Shown here one piece after another: positions 7,757 to 16,733 of a stretch of DNA of 64,000 bases. Below the pieces are notes generated by a model. The model saw nothing but the letters and a program-made list of their open reading frames with translations, did not search any database and had not been told where the DNA came from. The stretch is taken from positions 1 through 64,000 of the forward strand of contig JBGAHO010000020.1 of the NCBI GenBank assembly GCA_044226195.1, given 5' to 3'. This DNA comes from RPQJ01 sp044226195 (GTDB taxonomy: Bacteria > Pseudomonadota > Gammaproteobacteria > Steroidobacterales > Steroidobacteraceae). How positions within the stretch are numbered: the stretch's first letter is position 1; each line of letters begins with the position of its first letter. The position numbers and the translations under genes are program-made.

Positions 7757-8634
7757 GGCGCCAGCGCCGGCTGCCCGGCGATCTCGTCGAGGTGCTTCTG
7801 CAGCCGTGCGTACATCGCCTGCCACGCAGGGCCCGGCTTGCCCTCACCGACGGGTCGGCCGTCGATGCGCGTGACCGGCAGGACCATGCGCCCTGCGGAG
7901 GCGATCCACACCTCGTCGCAGGTTTCGAGTTCGCTGGCGGCGATCGGCCGGACCTCGAGCGGGCGCCAGTCGCGCGCCAGGTCCACGATCGCATCGCGCG
8001 AGGTGCCCGGGAGGATGTGATGGCTGTTGGGTGGCGTCGCGAGGATACCGCGGGTCACGATGAACACGGTGCTCGACGAACCTTCCATCAGCCGACCGTC
8101 GCGCAGGAGCAGGGCCTCGGCGGCGCCGCGGTCCTGGGCCTGCTGGCGCAGCAGCACGTTGCCGAGCAGCGCGATCGACTTGATGTCGCAGCGGTCCCAG
8201 CGGAGGTCCTCGAGCGTCACGGCGGCGAGGCCCTTCTCGAGGGTCTCGGGCGACGGCGGCGGGAACGGCGCCGTGAACGCGAACAGCGTCGGCGGCGTGC
8301 CGGCGGGCGGGAAGAGGTGGTTGCGCCCTTCCTCCGCGCCGCGCGTGATCTGCAGGTAGACGAGCTGTTCGGCTGCGCCGGCGCGCCGCGCAAGCTCGTC
8401 GATCACGCCGGCCCACTGCTCGTGCGAGAGCGGGCGGGCGAGGCGGATCTCGTCGCAGCTGCGATCGAGGCGCGCGAGGTGCTCGCGCAGCCGGAACGGC
8501 CGGCCGCGGTGCACCGGCACGACTTCGTACACGCCGTCGCCGAAGAGGAAGCCGCGGTCGAGCGGCGAGACGCGTGCCGCCGCGAGCGGCACGAACTCGC
8601 CGTTCAGCCACGCGGTCGGGTACGGCGCGGCCAT
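7753..8634 (-). CDS. dat: D-amino acid (D-alanine) aminotransferase, PLP class IV
   Basis: Dat interconverts D-alanine and D-glutamate with their 2-oxoacids and so links to peptidoglycan precursor supply. The 293-residue protein has the fold-type IV pattern: PLDRGFLFGDGVYEV at the N-terminus, the PLP lysine in RCDIKSIALLGNVL, and MEGSSSTVFIV followed by ILPGTSRDAIV. Related enzymes (IlvE, PabC) share the fold. The position between dac and ybeD, seen in Pseudomonas and Xanthomonas relatives, favours Dat. ATG 8634 sits one base after the dac stop; the frame extends 12 codons further but only over dac. Confidence 0.85.
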   Translation of the reverse strand: MAAPYPTAWLNGEFVPLAAARVSPLDRGFLFGDGVYEVVPVHRGRPFRLREHLARLDRSCDEIRLARPLSHEQWAGVIDELARRAGAAEQLVYLQITRGAEEGRNHLFPPAGTPPTLFAFTAPFPPPSPETLEKGLAAVTLEDLRWDRCDIKSIALLGNVLLRQQAQDRGAAEALLLRDGRLMEGSSSTVFIVTRGILATPPNSHHILPGTSRDAIVDLARDWRPLEVRPIAASELETCDEVWIASAGRMVLPVTRIDGRPVGEGKPGPAWQAMYARLQKHLDEIAGQPALAP

Positions 8635-8635
8635 T

Positions 8636-9853
8636 TCAGTTGAACCAGAGCCGCATGCTGTCCCAGGCACGGCGGAAGAGGCCGCCGGCCGGCACGGCCT
8701 GCTGCGGATAGAGGTCGTGCGTGGCGATCACCGCGCCGTCGACGAGGATCTTCGCCTTGCCTACCGGCCGGTCCGCCGCCAGCGGTGCGACCAGTGTCTG
8801 CGGCAGTTCGAATTCCGCCTTCACGCTGCCGGTGTGGCCGCGCTGGCTGGTGACGTACAGGTCGTCCTTCAGGACGAGGCCCACCTCGGGCAGTTCGCCC
8901 TTCCATACCTTCACCTGCGTGAGCGGCGTGCCGGCGCCATAGAGGCGCTTCGACTCGTAGAAATTGAAGCCGTAGTTGAGCAGCGCGGCGCTCGCGTCCT
9001 CGCGCGCCTTCATCGAGTCCGTGCCGAGCACGACGGACACCAGCCGCATGCCGTCGCGCCTGGCCGAGGCGATCAGGCAATAGCCCGCCGTGTCGGTGTG
9101 GCCGGTCTTCACGCCGTCGACGGTCGGGTCGCGCCAGAGCAGGCCGTTGCGGTTCTGCTGCGTGATGCCGTTCCAGGAGAACTCCTTCTGCGAGTACCAC
9201 TTGTAGTACTCCGGGAACTCCCGAATGATCGCGCTCGCGAGGATGGCCGCGTCCCGCGCGGTGATGTAGTGCTGCGGATCCGGCATGCCGGCCGCGTTCA
9301 TGAAGTGCGAGCCGCTCATGCCGAGCTGCTTCGCGTAGTTGTTCATCATCTGCACGAAGGTCGGCTCGGTGCCCGCGACGTGCTCGGCCAGGGCGACGGT
9401 GGCGTCGTTGCCCGACTGCACGATCATGCCCTGGATCAGGTTCTCCACCGAGACCTGCTTGCCGACCTCGACGAACATCTTCGAGCCTTCCATCTTCCAG
9501 GCGTGCTCGCTGATGGTGACGTTGTCGTTGAGCTTGATGCGGCCTTCCTTCAGCGCCTTGAACACGCCGTAGGCGGTCATCAGCTTGGTGAGGCTCGCCG
9601 GTTCCTGGCGCGAGTCCGGCTCGAGGCCCGCCAGCACGCGTCCACTGCCCTGGTCGACCACGATGTAGCTGCGCGCCGCGAGCTGCGGGGGCGGCGGGAT
9701 CGACGTCGTCGGTGCCGCGGCGGTCGCAGGCGCAGTCGCCGGAGTTGCGGCGGGAGCCGGAGCGGGAGCTTCCTCCTTCTTCGAGCAACCCGAGGCGAAC
9801 ACCGCGAGGGCGGCGAGGAGGGTGGGGACCAGGAAGCGGGCGATTCTCGTCAT
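8636..9853 (-). CDS. dacC: D-alanyl-D-alanine carboxypeptidase (PBP5/6 family), predicted lipoprotein
   Basis: This low-molecular-weight penicillin-binding protein trims the terminal D-Ala from pentapeptides. The SxxK motif is at Ser87-Lys90 (PASLTKLM), SxN is in QSGNDATV, and KTG is in VKTGHTD. The C-terminal PBP5 domain continues to about residue 380. The N-terminus carries a lipobox (VFASGC, Cys23) followed by a Pro/Ala-rich linker. This suggests anchoring by an N-terminal lipid, whereas E. coli PBP5 uses a C-terminal amphipathic helix. The C-terminus here still ends in a possible amphipathic tail (FRRAWDSMRLWFN), so both anchors may exist. The symbol is by family; dacA would be equally fair. 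Confidence 0.9.
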   Translation of the reverse strand: MTRIARFLVPTLLAALAVFASGCSKKEEAPAPAPAATPATAPATAAAPTTSIPPPPQLAARSYIVVDQGSGRVLAGLEPDSRQEPASLTKLMTAYGVFKALKEGRIKLNDNVTISEHAWKMEGSKMFVEVGKQVSVENLIQGMIVQSGNDATVALAEHVAGTEPTFVQMMNNYAKQLGMSGSHFMNAAGMPDPQHYITARDAAILASAIIREFPEYYKWYSQKEFSWNGITQQNRNGLLWRDPTVDGVKTGHTDTAGYCLIASARRDGMRLVSVVLGTDSMKAREDASAALLNYGFNFYESKRLYGAGTPLTQVKVWKGELPEVGLVLKDDLYVTSQRGHTGSVKAEFELPQTLVAPLAADRPVGKAKILVDGAVIATHDLYPQQAVPAGGLFRRAWDSMRLWFN

Positions 9854-9890
9854 GCCGTTGTGGACTCCGGGCGAGAGGAAAAGGGGCGGT

Positions 9891-10928
9891 TCACTCGGCG
9901 AACGACGCGTCGTCGTCGGGCGGCATCGAGCGCAGGAACGCGCTCTCGATGGCCTCGGCGAGGTCGTTCACGGCGCTGGCATACAGCACGCTGCGGTTGT
10001 AGCGCGTGATCGCATAGAAGTTGGCGAAGCCGACGCGGTACTCGGCGCCGAACGGGCGCGCGAGGGACACCAGCATCGCCGGCGCATCGGCCGGCTGCGA
10101 GGACTCGAACTTCACGCCGCGCCGGCGCAACGAGTCGACCGTCTCGGTCAGCGCGGACTTGGTCGTATCGAGGCCGGAGAGGTCGGCGCCGGTGACGTCG
10201 GCGGGCACCATCACCGGTTCGCCGGCTTGCCAGCCGTTTTCCTTGAGGTAGTTGCCCACGCTCGCGAACACGTCCGACCAGTCCGTCCACAGGTCGCGCC
10301 GACCGTCGCCGTCGCCGTCCACGGCGAACTTGCGGAAGCTCGTCGGCATGAATTGCGGGATGCCCATCGCGCCGGCGTAGGACCCGACGGAAGCCAGCGG
10401 ATCGAGCGCTTCCTCGCGCGCCATCAGCAGGAATTGCTCGAGCTCGCCACGGAAGAAGGCCGCGCGGGCCGGGTAGTCGAACGCGAGCGTGGCGAGTGCG
10501 TCGAGCACGCGATAGCGCCCGGTGTTCTCGCCGTAGAACGTCTCCACGCCGACGATGCCGAGGATGTACTGCGCGGGCACGCCGCTGCGCGCCGCGGCCT
10601 CGAGCGTGCTGCGCTGGTCCCGGTAGGTGCTGACGCCGCGGTCGATGCGCCGGGGCGTCAGGAACCGTTCGCGGTACTCCTGCCACGTGAGCGTCTTCTC
10701 GGCCGGTCGCGCCATCACGTCGAGGATCGACCGGCGCGACTGCGCCTGGCCGAGCAGGTCGGACAACGCGGTCGGGTCGAAGCCGTGCTTGGTGACCATC
10801 TCCGCGACGAAGCCGGCCACGTCTTCGCGGCCCGCGTCGAGCGCGCACGCCTGCCCCGGCGCCAGTGCGGCGCCGGTCAACAGCAATGCGAGCAGCGCCC
10901 CGCAGGGGCGCGGAACCGTCCTTGTCAC
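9891..10928 (-). CDS. mltB: Membrane-bound lytic murein transglycosylase B
   Basis: MltB cleaves MurNAc-GlcNAc bonds and leaves 1,6-anhydro ends. The 345-residue product has an N-terminal hydrophobic leader (about residues 10-32), the SLT catalytic glutamate in GVETFYGENTGRY, and the family block YAGAMGIPQFMPTSF, followed by the acidic DGDGDGRRD segment. No clean lipobox is visible; an AxxCALD site near residue 30 is possible. GTG 10928 overlaps the rodA stop (GTGA). In many gammaproteobacteria rlpA lies in this position or next to mltB; no rlpA is present here. Confidence 0.9.
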   Translation of the reverse strand: MTRTVPRPCGALLALLLTGAALAPGQACALDAGREDVAGFVAEMVTKHGFDPTALSDLLGQAQSRRSILDVMARPAEKTLTWQEYRERFLTPRRIDRGVSTYRDQRSTLEAAARSGVPAQYILGIVGVETFYGENTGRYRVLDALATLAFDYPARAAFFRGELEQFLLMAREEALDPLASVGSYAGAMGIPQFMPTSFRKFAVDGDGDGRRDLWTDWSDVFASVGNYLKENGWQAGEPVMVPADVTGADLSGLDTTKSALTETVDSLRRRGVKFESSQPADAPAMLVSLARPFGAEYRVGFANFYAITRYNRSVLYASAVNDLAEAIESAFLRSMPPDDDASFAE

Positions 10929-12073
10929 GTGGAGACCAGCTTGCGGCGGGAGTGGACCGACATGAGGATACCGAACCCCGCCATGAGGGTCACCAGCGAC
11001 GTGCCGCCGTAGCTGACCAGCGGCAGCGGCACGCCGACCACGGGCAGCAGTCCCGCCACCATGCCGCTGTTGACGAAGACGTACACCGCGAACGTCAGCG
11101 TCAGGCTGCCGGCGATCAGGCGCGAGAAGGTGTCCTGCGCCTGCGAGGCGATGTACAGGCCGCGCGCGATCACCATCATGTAGAGCACCATCAGCACGAG
11201 GCAGCCGACGAGACCCCATTCCTCGCCGATCACCGCGAAGATGAAGTCGGTGGAGCGCTCGGGCAGGAATTCGAGCTGCGCCTGGCTGCCGTTCATGTAG
11301 CCCTTGCCGAACAATCCGCCCGAGCCGATGGCGATCTGCGACTGGATCGTGTGGTAGCCGGCCCCGAGCGGATCGTTCTGCGGATTGAGGAACGTCAGGA
11401 CACGCTGACGCTGGTAGTCGTGCAGGAAGTAGTGCCAGGCGACCACGGCGCCGCCGGCGCCCGCCGCGGCGAGGCCGAGGATGTACCAGATCTGCAGGCC
11501 CGCGAGCAGGATCACCAGCGCGCCGCCCGCCGTGACCAGCAGCGCCGTGCCGAGGTCCGGCTGCTCCGCGATCAGCAGCGCGGGCACCACGATCCCGACG
11601 CCGAGCACGACCAGCGTCTTGAAGTCCGGCGGCAGCGGTCGGTCGTGCAGGTACCACGCGCAGGCGAGCGGCACCGCGATCTTCATGATCTCCGACGGCT
11701 GGAAGCGCACGACGCCGAGGTCGAGCCAGCGCTGCGCCCCCATCGCCGTATCGCCCACCACCGCCACCGCGATCAGCAGCAGCACGCCGACGCCGTACAG
11801 GAACGGCGCGGCGATGCGCATGACCCGCGGCGGCACCTGCGCGATCGCCGTCATGACGCCGAGGCCGAGGCCGACGCGCGCGGCCTGCCCGAAGAAGATC
11901 GCGAGGTTCTCGCCGGCGGCGCTGAACAGCACGACGAGCCCGGCGATGCACACGGCGAGCAGCGACAGCAGCAGCGCGTTGTCGATGTGCAGCGCCTCGA
12001 GCACGCGCCCCGTCAGCGTCAGCGTGCGCTGCGCGCGGTTCGAGTAACCCGGGCCGGCGATCTCGTTCCTCAT
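10925..12073 (-). CDS. rodA: Rod-shape SEDS peptidoglycan glycosyltransferase RodA
   Basis: RodA polymerises glycan strands in the elongasome with its partner PBP2. The 382-residue polytopic protein shows the SEDS hallmarks: the FQPSEIMK loop, DLGTALLV, and the long extracellular stretch with SQIAIGSGGLFGKGY, ending near VSYGGTSLV. ATG 12073 overlaps the mrdA stop by ATGA, so RodA and PBP2 are translationally coupled, as expected for an obligate pair. The frame remains open far upstream but is antisense-like there. Confidence 0.96.
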   Translation of the reverse strand: MRNEIAGPGYSNRAQRTLTLTGRVLEALHIDNALLLSLLAVCIAGLVVLFSAAGENLAIFFGQAARVGLGLGVMTAIAQVPPRVMRIAAPFLYGVGVLLLIAVAVVGDTAMGAQRWLDLGVVRFQPSEIMKIAVPLACAWYLHDRPLPPDFKTLVVLGVGIVVPALLIAEQPDLGTALLVTAGGALVILLAGLQIWYILGLAAAGAGGAVVAWHYFLHDYQRQRVLTFLNPQNDPLGAGYHTIQSQIAIGSGGLFGKGYMNGSQAQLEFLPERSTDFIFAVIGEEWGLVGCLVLMVLYMMVIARGLYIASQAQDTFSRLIAGSLTLTFAVYVFVNSGMVAGLLPVVGVPLPLVSYGGTSLVTLMAGFGILMSVHSRRKLVST

Positions 12074-14013
12074 TCGTCGGTGCCTCCGGCCGGGGGCGGT
12101 GGCTCGCCCGACGCGGTTTCGCTCTTCGCGGCGGCCGCCTCGGGTGGCAGCAGGTACGCGTCGAACACCTTGCGGGCGACCATGGCGGCCACCGAGCCAT
12201 GCCTGCCGTTTTCGACCACCACGCCGATCGCAAGTTTCGGCGCCTCGGCCGGCGCGAACGCGATGAACAGGCCGTGGTCGCGCAGGCGCTCCTGGACCTG
12301 GGACTCGTTGTACTTCTCGTTCTGGCCGATGCTGAAGACCTGGGCCGTGCCGGTCTTGCCCGCGATCTTGTACGGTGCACCGGCCTGCGCCGCGCGCGCC
12401 GTGCCGCCGCCCTCGTTGGCCACGCCGATCATGCCGCCGACGACCACGTCCCAGCCCTTGGGATCGCGCAGCTTGACGTTCGGCAGTGGTCGCGGGGGCA
12501 CCGCGACCATCTGGCCCGTGAGCGGGTCGCGCAGGCTGTGCACGAGGCGTGGCTGGAAGCGGCGTCCGTGCGTCGCGATGGTGGCCGCGGCGTTCGCCAG
12601 CTGCAGCGGCGTCACCAGCATGTAGCCCTGGCCGATGCCGGCGATCACCGTCTCGCCCGGGAACCACACCTGCAGGTCGGGCCGCTTGAACGTCTTGCGC
12701 TTCCACGCAGTGGAGGGCACGAGCCCCGCGCGCTCGCCGAGGATGTCGATGCCGCTCTTCTGGCTGAGCCCCAGCTCGAGCAGGAAGTCGTGCAGGCGGT
12801 CGATGCCGATCTGGTTGGCGACGCCGTAGAAATAGGTGTCGCAGGACTGCACGATCGCCGTGTGCATGTTGACCGTGCCGTGGCCGTTCTTGCGCCAGTC
12901 GCGATAGCGGTGGCTCGACCCGGGGAACTGCCAGAAGCCGCGGCAGTAGTGCGTCGTCTCCGGCGCGATGACGTTGTACTCGAGCGCGGCGAGCGCCACC
13001 ATCGGCTTGATCGTGGAGCCCGGCGGGTAGACGCCGCGCAGCGCCCGGTCATAGAGCGGCTTGTCGATGTCGTCGGCCAGCGCGCGGTACTCGGGCACGG
13101 TGAGGCCGCGCGCGAAGCCGTTCGGGTCGAAGGTCGGCGTGCTCGCGAAGGCGATCACCTCGCCATTCGACGGGTCGATCGCGACCACGGCGCCACGCTG
13201 GCCGGCGAGGGCGTCCTCCGCGGCCTTCTGCGTGCGGAAGTCGATCGACAGGTAGAGGTCGGCGCCCGCGACCGGTTCCTTCCGCTCGAGCTCCTGCTGC
13301 TTGACGCCGACGCGCTCGACGCGCCGGCCCTGCGCGTTGACCAGCAGCTGCTGGTATCCCGTCTTGCCGTGCAGCTCGTCCTCGTAGCTGCGCTCGATGC
13401 CGTTCTTGCCGATGAGCGTCGAGCCCGCGTAGTTCGCCGTGTCGATGCGCTCCTCGTCCTGCTCGCTGATGGCGCCGACGTACCCGAGCGCGTGCACGGC
13501 CGCACCGACGTTCGGGTAGTAGCGCGTCAGGCGCGGCCGGACCTCGACGCCCTGCAGGTCGGGACGGTTGACCGCGAAGCGCGCGAGTTCTTCCTCGGTG
13601 AGCTGCAGCTTGATCGGCACGGCTTCGAAGCTGCGGCGCGCGTAGATGGTCCGCCGGGTGCGCTCCACGTCGCCGGCGTCGAGCAGGCCGATCTCGACCA
13701 GCCTGGCGAGCGCCGCATTCACGTCCGGCGTCTGCTCCCGGATCAGCTCGAGCTGGTAGGCGGGCCGGTTGAGTGCGAGCGGCACGCCGTGGCGGTCGAA
13801 GATCAGGCCGCGCGGCGGCGGGATCGGGTCGATGCGGATGCGGTTGCCCTGCGAGAGATCGCTGAAGTAGTCGTGCTTGACGACCTGCAGGAAGAACAGC
13901 CGGGCACCGAGCGCCGCGAGGCAGGCGAACATCACGAAGGTCGCGGCGATCACGCGCCGGCCGAACAGGCGCTGTTCGGCCCAGTGATCCTTGAGGCGGA
14001 CGGAGCGTGCCAT
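12070..14013 (-). CDS. mrdA: Peptidoglycan D,D-transpeptidase PBP2
   Basis: PBP2 is the class B penicillin-binding protein that cross-links new glycan for elongation. The 647-residue protein has one N-terminal membrane anchor (about residues 22-45, VIAATFVMFACLAALG), a pedestal domain, and the transpeptidase domain with SxxK at Ser333 (YPPGSTIKPM), a QSCDTYFY region at the SxN position, and KTG near residue 556 (AGKTGTAQVF). The tail is Ala/Pro-rich. It lies 16 nt after mreD and overlaps rodA. Confidence 0.96.
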   Translation of the reverse strand: MARSVRLKDHWAEQRLFGRRVIAATFVMFACLAALGARLFFLQVVKHDYFSDLSQGNRIRIDPIPPPRGLIFDRHGVPLALNRPAYQLELIREQTPDVNAALARLVEIGLLDAGDVERTRRTIYARRSFEAVPIKLQLTEEELARFAVNRPDLQGVEVRPRLTRYYPNVGAAVHALGYVGAISEQDEERIDTANYAGSTLIGKNGIERSYEDELHGKTGYQQLLVNAQGRRVERVGVKQQELERKEPVAGADLYLSIDFRTQKAAEDALAGQRGAVVAIDPSNGEVIAFASTPTFDPNGFARGLTVPEYRALADDIDKPLYDRALRGVYPPGSTIKPMVALAALEYNVIAPETTHYCRGFWQFPGSSHRYRDWRKNGHGTVNMHTAIVQSCDTYFYGVANQIGIDRLHDFLLELGLSQKSGIDILGERAGLVPSTAWKRKTFKRPDLQVWFPGETVIAGIGQGYMLVTPLQLANAAATIATHGRRFQPRLVHSLRDPLTGQMVAVPPRPLPNVKLRDPKGWDVVVGGMIGVANEGGGTARAAQAGAPYKIAGKTGTAQVFSIGQNEKYNESQVQERLRDHGLFIAFAPAEAPKLAIGVVVENGRHGSVAAMVARKVFDAYLLPPEAAAAKSETASGEPPPPAGGTDE

Positions 14014-14029
14014 GACCCGCGGGCCCCGC

Positions 14030-14512
14030 TCAGCCGGCGCGTCGACTGAGCGAATCGCCGGCCGCGACGATCAGCGGCCACAGCAGCGCGCCCGAGAGCA
14101 CCGGCAGCCAGCGGTTCCAGCCGGTGTATCCGTGGCCGATCAGGCCGTCCGTCCAGAAGATCAGGAAGTGGTACAGGCCGAGCAGCAGCATCACGGTCGC
14201 GGCCTGGTGCAGGATCGGGAACATGCGCATGCGCAACTGCAGCCGGTGCGTCACGTAGGCGACCACCAGGAAGCCGAGCGCGTGCTGGCCGAGCACCATG
14301 CCGCGCAGCACGTCGAGGAAGAGTCCCGCGAGCCACGCATACCAGAGCCCGGCGATGCGCGGGCTGGTGAGGATCCAGTAGATCACCGCGAGCAGCGCGA
14401 GGTCGGGGCGCACCGCGTCCAGCCAGTGGGGCAGCGGCACGATGGCGAGCACGAGGCCCGCGGCGACGCTGGCCCAGTACAGCAGCCGACGCGACAGGAC
14501 GCCTTGTCTCAT
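14030..14512 (-). CDS. mreD: Rod shape-determining membrane protein MreD
   Basis: MreD is a small polytopic inner-membrane subunit of the elongasome that supports MreC function. The 160-residue product is almost entirely hydrophobic, with about five predicted membrane helices and the family pattern RPDLALLAVIYWIL, then LFLDVLRGMVLGQHALGF. Its ATG overlaps the mreC stop (ATGA). Assignment rests on hydropathy, this motif and its position between mreC and mrdA. Confidence 0.93.
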   Translation of the reverse strand: MRQGVLSRRLLYWASVAAGLVLAIVPLPHWLDAVRPDLALLAVIYWILTSPRIAGLWYAWLAGLFLDVLRGMVLGQHALGFLVVAYVTHRLQLRMRMFPILHQAATVMLLLGLYHFLIFWTDGLIGHGYTGWNRWLPVLSGALLWPLIVAAGDSLSRRAG

Positions 14513-15528
14513 TGGCGCGGCGCCTCGGTCGTGGCGGGTACTGCGCTCGCGTTCGTCGACGCAGTCGGCGGTTCGCCCGGCTTCTTGTCAGCGGGCTTCG
14601 TTGCGGCCGGCTTCGACTCGGTCGGCTTGGCGCCCGAGGCTGCCGCGGCGGCGGGCGGCGTGGACGGTTGCGCGGGTGCGAACACCGGTGGCTTGAACCA
14701 CACGAGCAGCACTTCGCGGTCGCGGTCGAGCTTGGCTGTCGGCCGCGCCTCGACCAGCGCGAACGTCGCCGACGCGGCGCGCTTCACCTTGGTGACCTGA
14801 GCTACCGGATAGCCCGGCGGGAACACGCCACCCATGCCGGTCGACAGCAGCAGGTCGCCTTCCTTGATGTCGGCTTCCACGGTCACGAAGGGGAGCGACA
14901 GCTTGGAGGAGTCGCCGAGGCCGACCGCGATCGTGCGCACTCCGCTGCGGTTCGACTGCACCGGGATCGCGTGCTCGGCGTCGCTGATGAGGATGACTTC
15001 CGAAGTCCCGGCGTTGACCTGCGTCACCTGCCCGACGATGCCTTCGCCGTCGAGCACGGCCTGGCCCTTGAACACGCCGTCCGTCGCGCCCTTGTCGAGC
15101 AGCACGCGGTGGCGGAACGGGTCGAGGTCGACGTTGAGGATCGACGCGACGAGCACGCGCTCGGCGACGCCCTGGGTCTTCGCGCGCATGTCGCGCAGCC
15201 GGCGGTTCTCGTCCTCGAGCAGCGCGAAACGCTGCAGCTGCAGGTTCGCGAGCCGCAGGCGCGCGGTGAGCTCGAGGTTTTCCTGCCGCAGCCGGCTGCG
15301 GTCCGCCACCGAGCCGCTGAGCCAGTCCCAGAAGCGGAACGGCAGGTCGACGGCCTTCTGCACCGGATACGCCGCCGCCGTGATCAGCGCGCGGAACTTC
15401 CTGATCTGGTCGTAACGCTGGTCCGCCACCATCAGGGCGATGGAAAGAATGACGAGCGTGATGAACGTCGCGCCGAGCGGCGGGCCGCGGCCGATGATGG
15501 GGCGTGAGTCGTGCGTCAGTTCGACCAC
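14509..15528 (-). CDS. mreC: Cell shape-determining protein MreC
   Basis: MreC is a periplasmic bitopic scaffold that activates PBP2-RodA. The 339-residue protein has one membrane segment (residues 18-36), a Leu/Arg-rich coiled coil (about 75-120), and a beta-rich domain with LLDKGATDGVFKGQAVL, GIVGQVTQV and LLSTGMGGVFPPGYPV. The last 60 residues are a low-complexity Pro/Ala/Thr/Lys tail. Longer tails of this sort are common in gammaproteobacterial MreC. It starts 28 nt after mreB. Confidence 0.95.
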   Translation of the reverse strand: MVELTHDSRPIIGRGPPLGATFITLVILSIALMVADQRYDQIRKFRALITAAAYPVQKAVDLPFRFWDWLSGSVADRSRLRQENLELTARLRLANLQLQRFALLEDENRRLRDMRAKTQGVAERVLVASILNVDLDPFRHRVLLDKGATDGVFKGQAVLDGEGIVGQVTQVNAGTSEVILISDAEHAIPVQSNRSGVRTIAVGLGDSSKLSLPFVTVEADIKEGDLLLSTGMGGVFPPGYPVAQVTKVKRAASATFALVEARPTAKLDRDREVLLVWFKPPVFAPAQPSTPPAAAAASGAKPTESKPAATKPADKKPGEPPTASTNASAVPATTEAPRQ

Positions 15529-15556
15529 GGCCGGATGAGAGGGGCGGGGCCCGCGC

Positions 15557-16600
15557 TCAATCCAGGCCGAACAGGCCGGGGCCGTGCTCGTCGATCAGTT
15601 CCAGCATCTTGCCGCCGCCGCGGGCGACACACGTGAGCGGGTCCTCGGCCACCACGACCGGCAGGCCAGTTTCTTCCATCAGCAGCTTGTCGATGTCGCG
15701 CAGCAGCGCGCCACCGCCGGTGAGCACGATGCCGCGCTCGGCGACGTCCGAGCCGAGTTCCGGCGGCGTCTGCTCGAGGGCCGCCTTCACGGCGCCCACG
15801 ATGCCCTGCAGCGGTTCCTGCAGCGCCTCGAGGATCTCGTTCGAGTTGAGCGTGAAGCTGCGCGGCACGCCCTCGGAGAGGTTGCGGCCCTTGACCGAGA
15901 TTTCCTTGACCTGCTGGCCGGGGTAGGCCGAGCCGATCTCGATCTTGATGCGCTCGGCGGTCGATTCGCCGATCAGGATGCCGTAGTTGCGGCGCACGTA
16001 GTTGATGATCGCTTCATCGAAGCGGTCGCCGCCGATGCGCACCGACGCGGCATACACGATGCCGTTCAGCGAGATCACCGCGACTTCGGACGTGCCGCCA
16101 CCGATGTCGAGCACCATCGAGCCACGCGCCTCGTGCACCGGCATGCCGGCGCCGACGGCCGCGGCCATCGGTTCCTCGATCAGGCGCACCCAGCGCGCGC
16201 CGGCACCTTCGGCCGACTCCTGGATCGCGCGGCGCTCGACCTGCGTCGAGCCGTAGGGCACGCACACCAGCACGCGCGGGCTCGGCCGCACCATGCGATT
16301 GCCGTGCACCTTGTCGATGAAGTACTGGAGCATCTTCTCGGTGACGGTGAAGTCGGCGATCACGCCGTCCTTCATCGGCCGGATGGCGGTGATGTTGCCC
16401 GGCGTGCGGCCGAGCATGTTCTTCGCCTCGGTGCCGACCGCCTCGATCTTCTTGCCGCCGCGCGAGGGTTCCTCGCGGATGGCGACGACCGAAGGTTCGT
16501 TGAGCACGATCCCCTTGCCACGCACGTAGATCAGCGTATTCGCCGTGCCAAGGTCGATCGAGAGGTCGTTGGAGAAGTAACCCCGGAATTTCTTGAACAT
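15557..16600 (-). CDS. mreB: Actin-like rod-shape protein MreB
   Basis: MreB filaments orient the elongation machinery under the inner membrane. The 347-residue protein starts MFKKFRGYFSNDLSIDLGTANTLIYV, with the amphipathic N-terminal helix and phosphate-1 motif. It also contains the phosphate-2 motif MVLDIGGGTSEVAVI and the adenosine motif GIVLTGGGALLRDID. It heads the operon that runs on to ybeD. The 130 bp upstream are AT-richer than their surroundings and are shared with the divergent gatC. Confidence 0.97.
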   Translation of the reverse strand: MFKKFRGYFSNDLSIDLGTANTLIYVRGKGIVLNEPSVVAIREEPSRGGKKIEAVGTEAKNMLGRTPGNITAIRPMKDGVIADFTVTEKMLQYFIDKVHGNRMVRPSPRVLVCVPYGSTQVERRAIQESAEGAGARWVRLIEEPMAAAVGAGMPVHEARGSMVLDIGGGTSEVAVISLNGIVYAASVRIGGDRFDEAIINYVRRNYGILIGESTAERIKIEIGSAYPGQQVKEISVKGRNLSEGVPRSFTLNSNEILEALQEPLQGIVGAVKAALEQTPPELGSDVAERGIVLTGGGALLRDIDKLLMEETGLPVVVAEDPLTCVARGGGKMLELIDEHGPGLFGLD

Positions 16601-16690
16601 TTAAAAAATATGGACACGCAGGAGGGCGCGCAGGGCTGCGCAAAGTGGCGGCAATTTAACCATTGTCAGGACTTTCGGCAAGGCGACGTG

Positions 16691-16696
16691 TATGAT
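16691..16696 (+). promoter_or_regulatory. Possible -10 element of gatCAB, in the mreB-gatC divergent region
   Basis: TATGAT lies 37 nt upstream of the gatC ATG. A TTGTCA at 16663-16668 is 22 nt away, which is too far for a standard spacer, so the -35 is unclear. The same 133-bp gap must also carry the mreB promoter on the minus strand; the run of As next to the mreB ATG (16603-16608) is the only marked AT block. Confidence 0.3.
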
Positions 16697-16733
16697 TTGT
16701 GACGGGTTTTTTCCCGCCCGATCGAGCCTCCGC

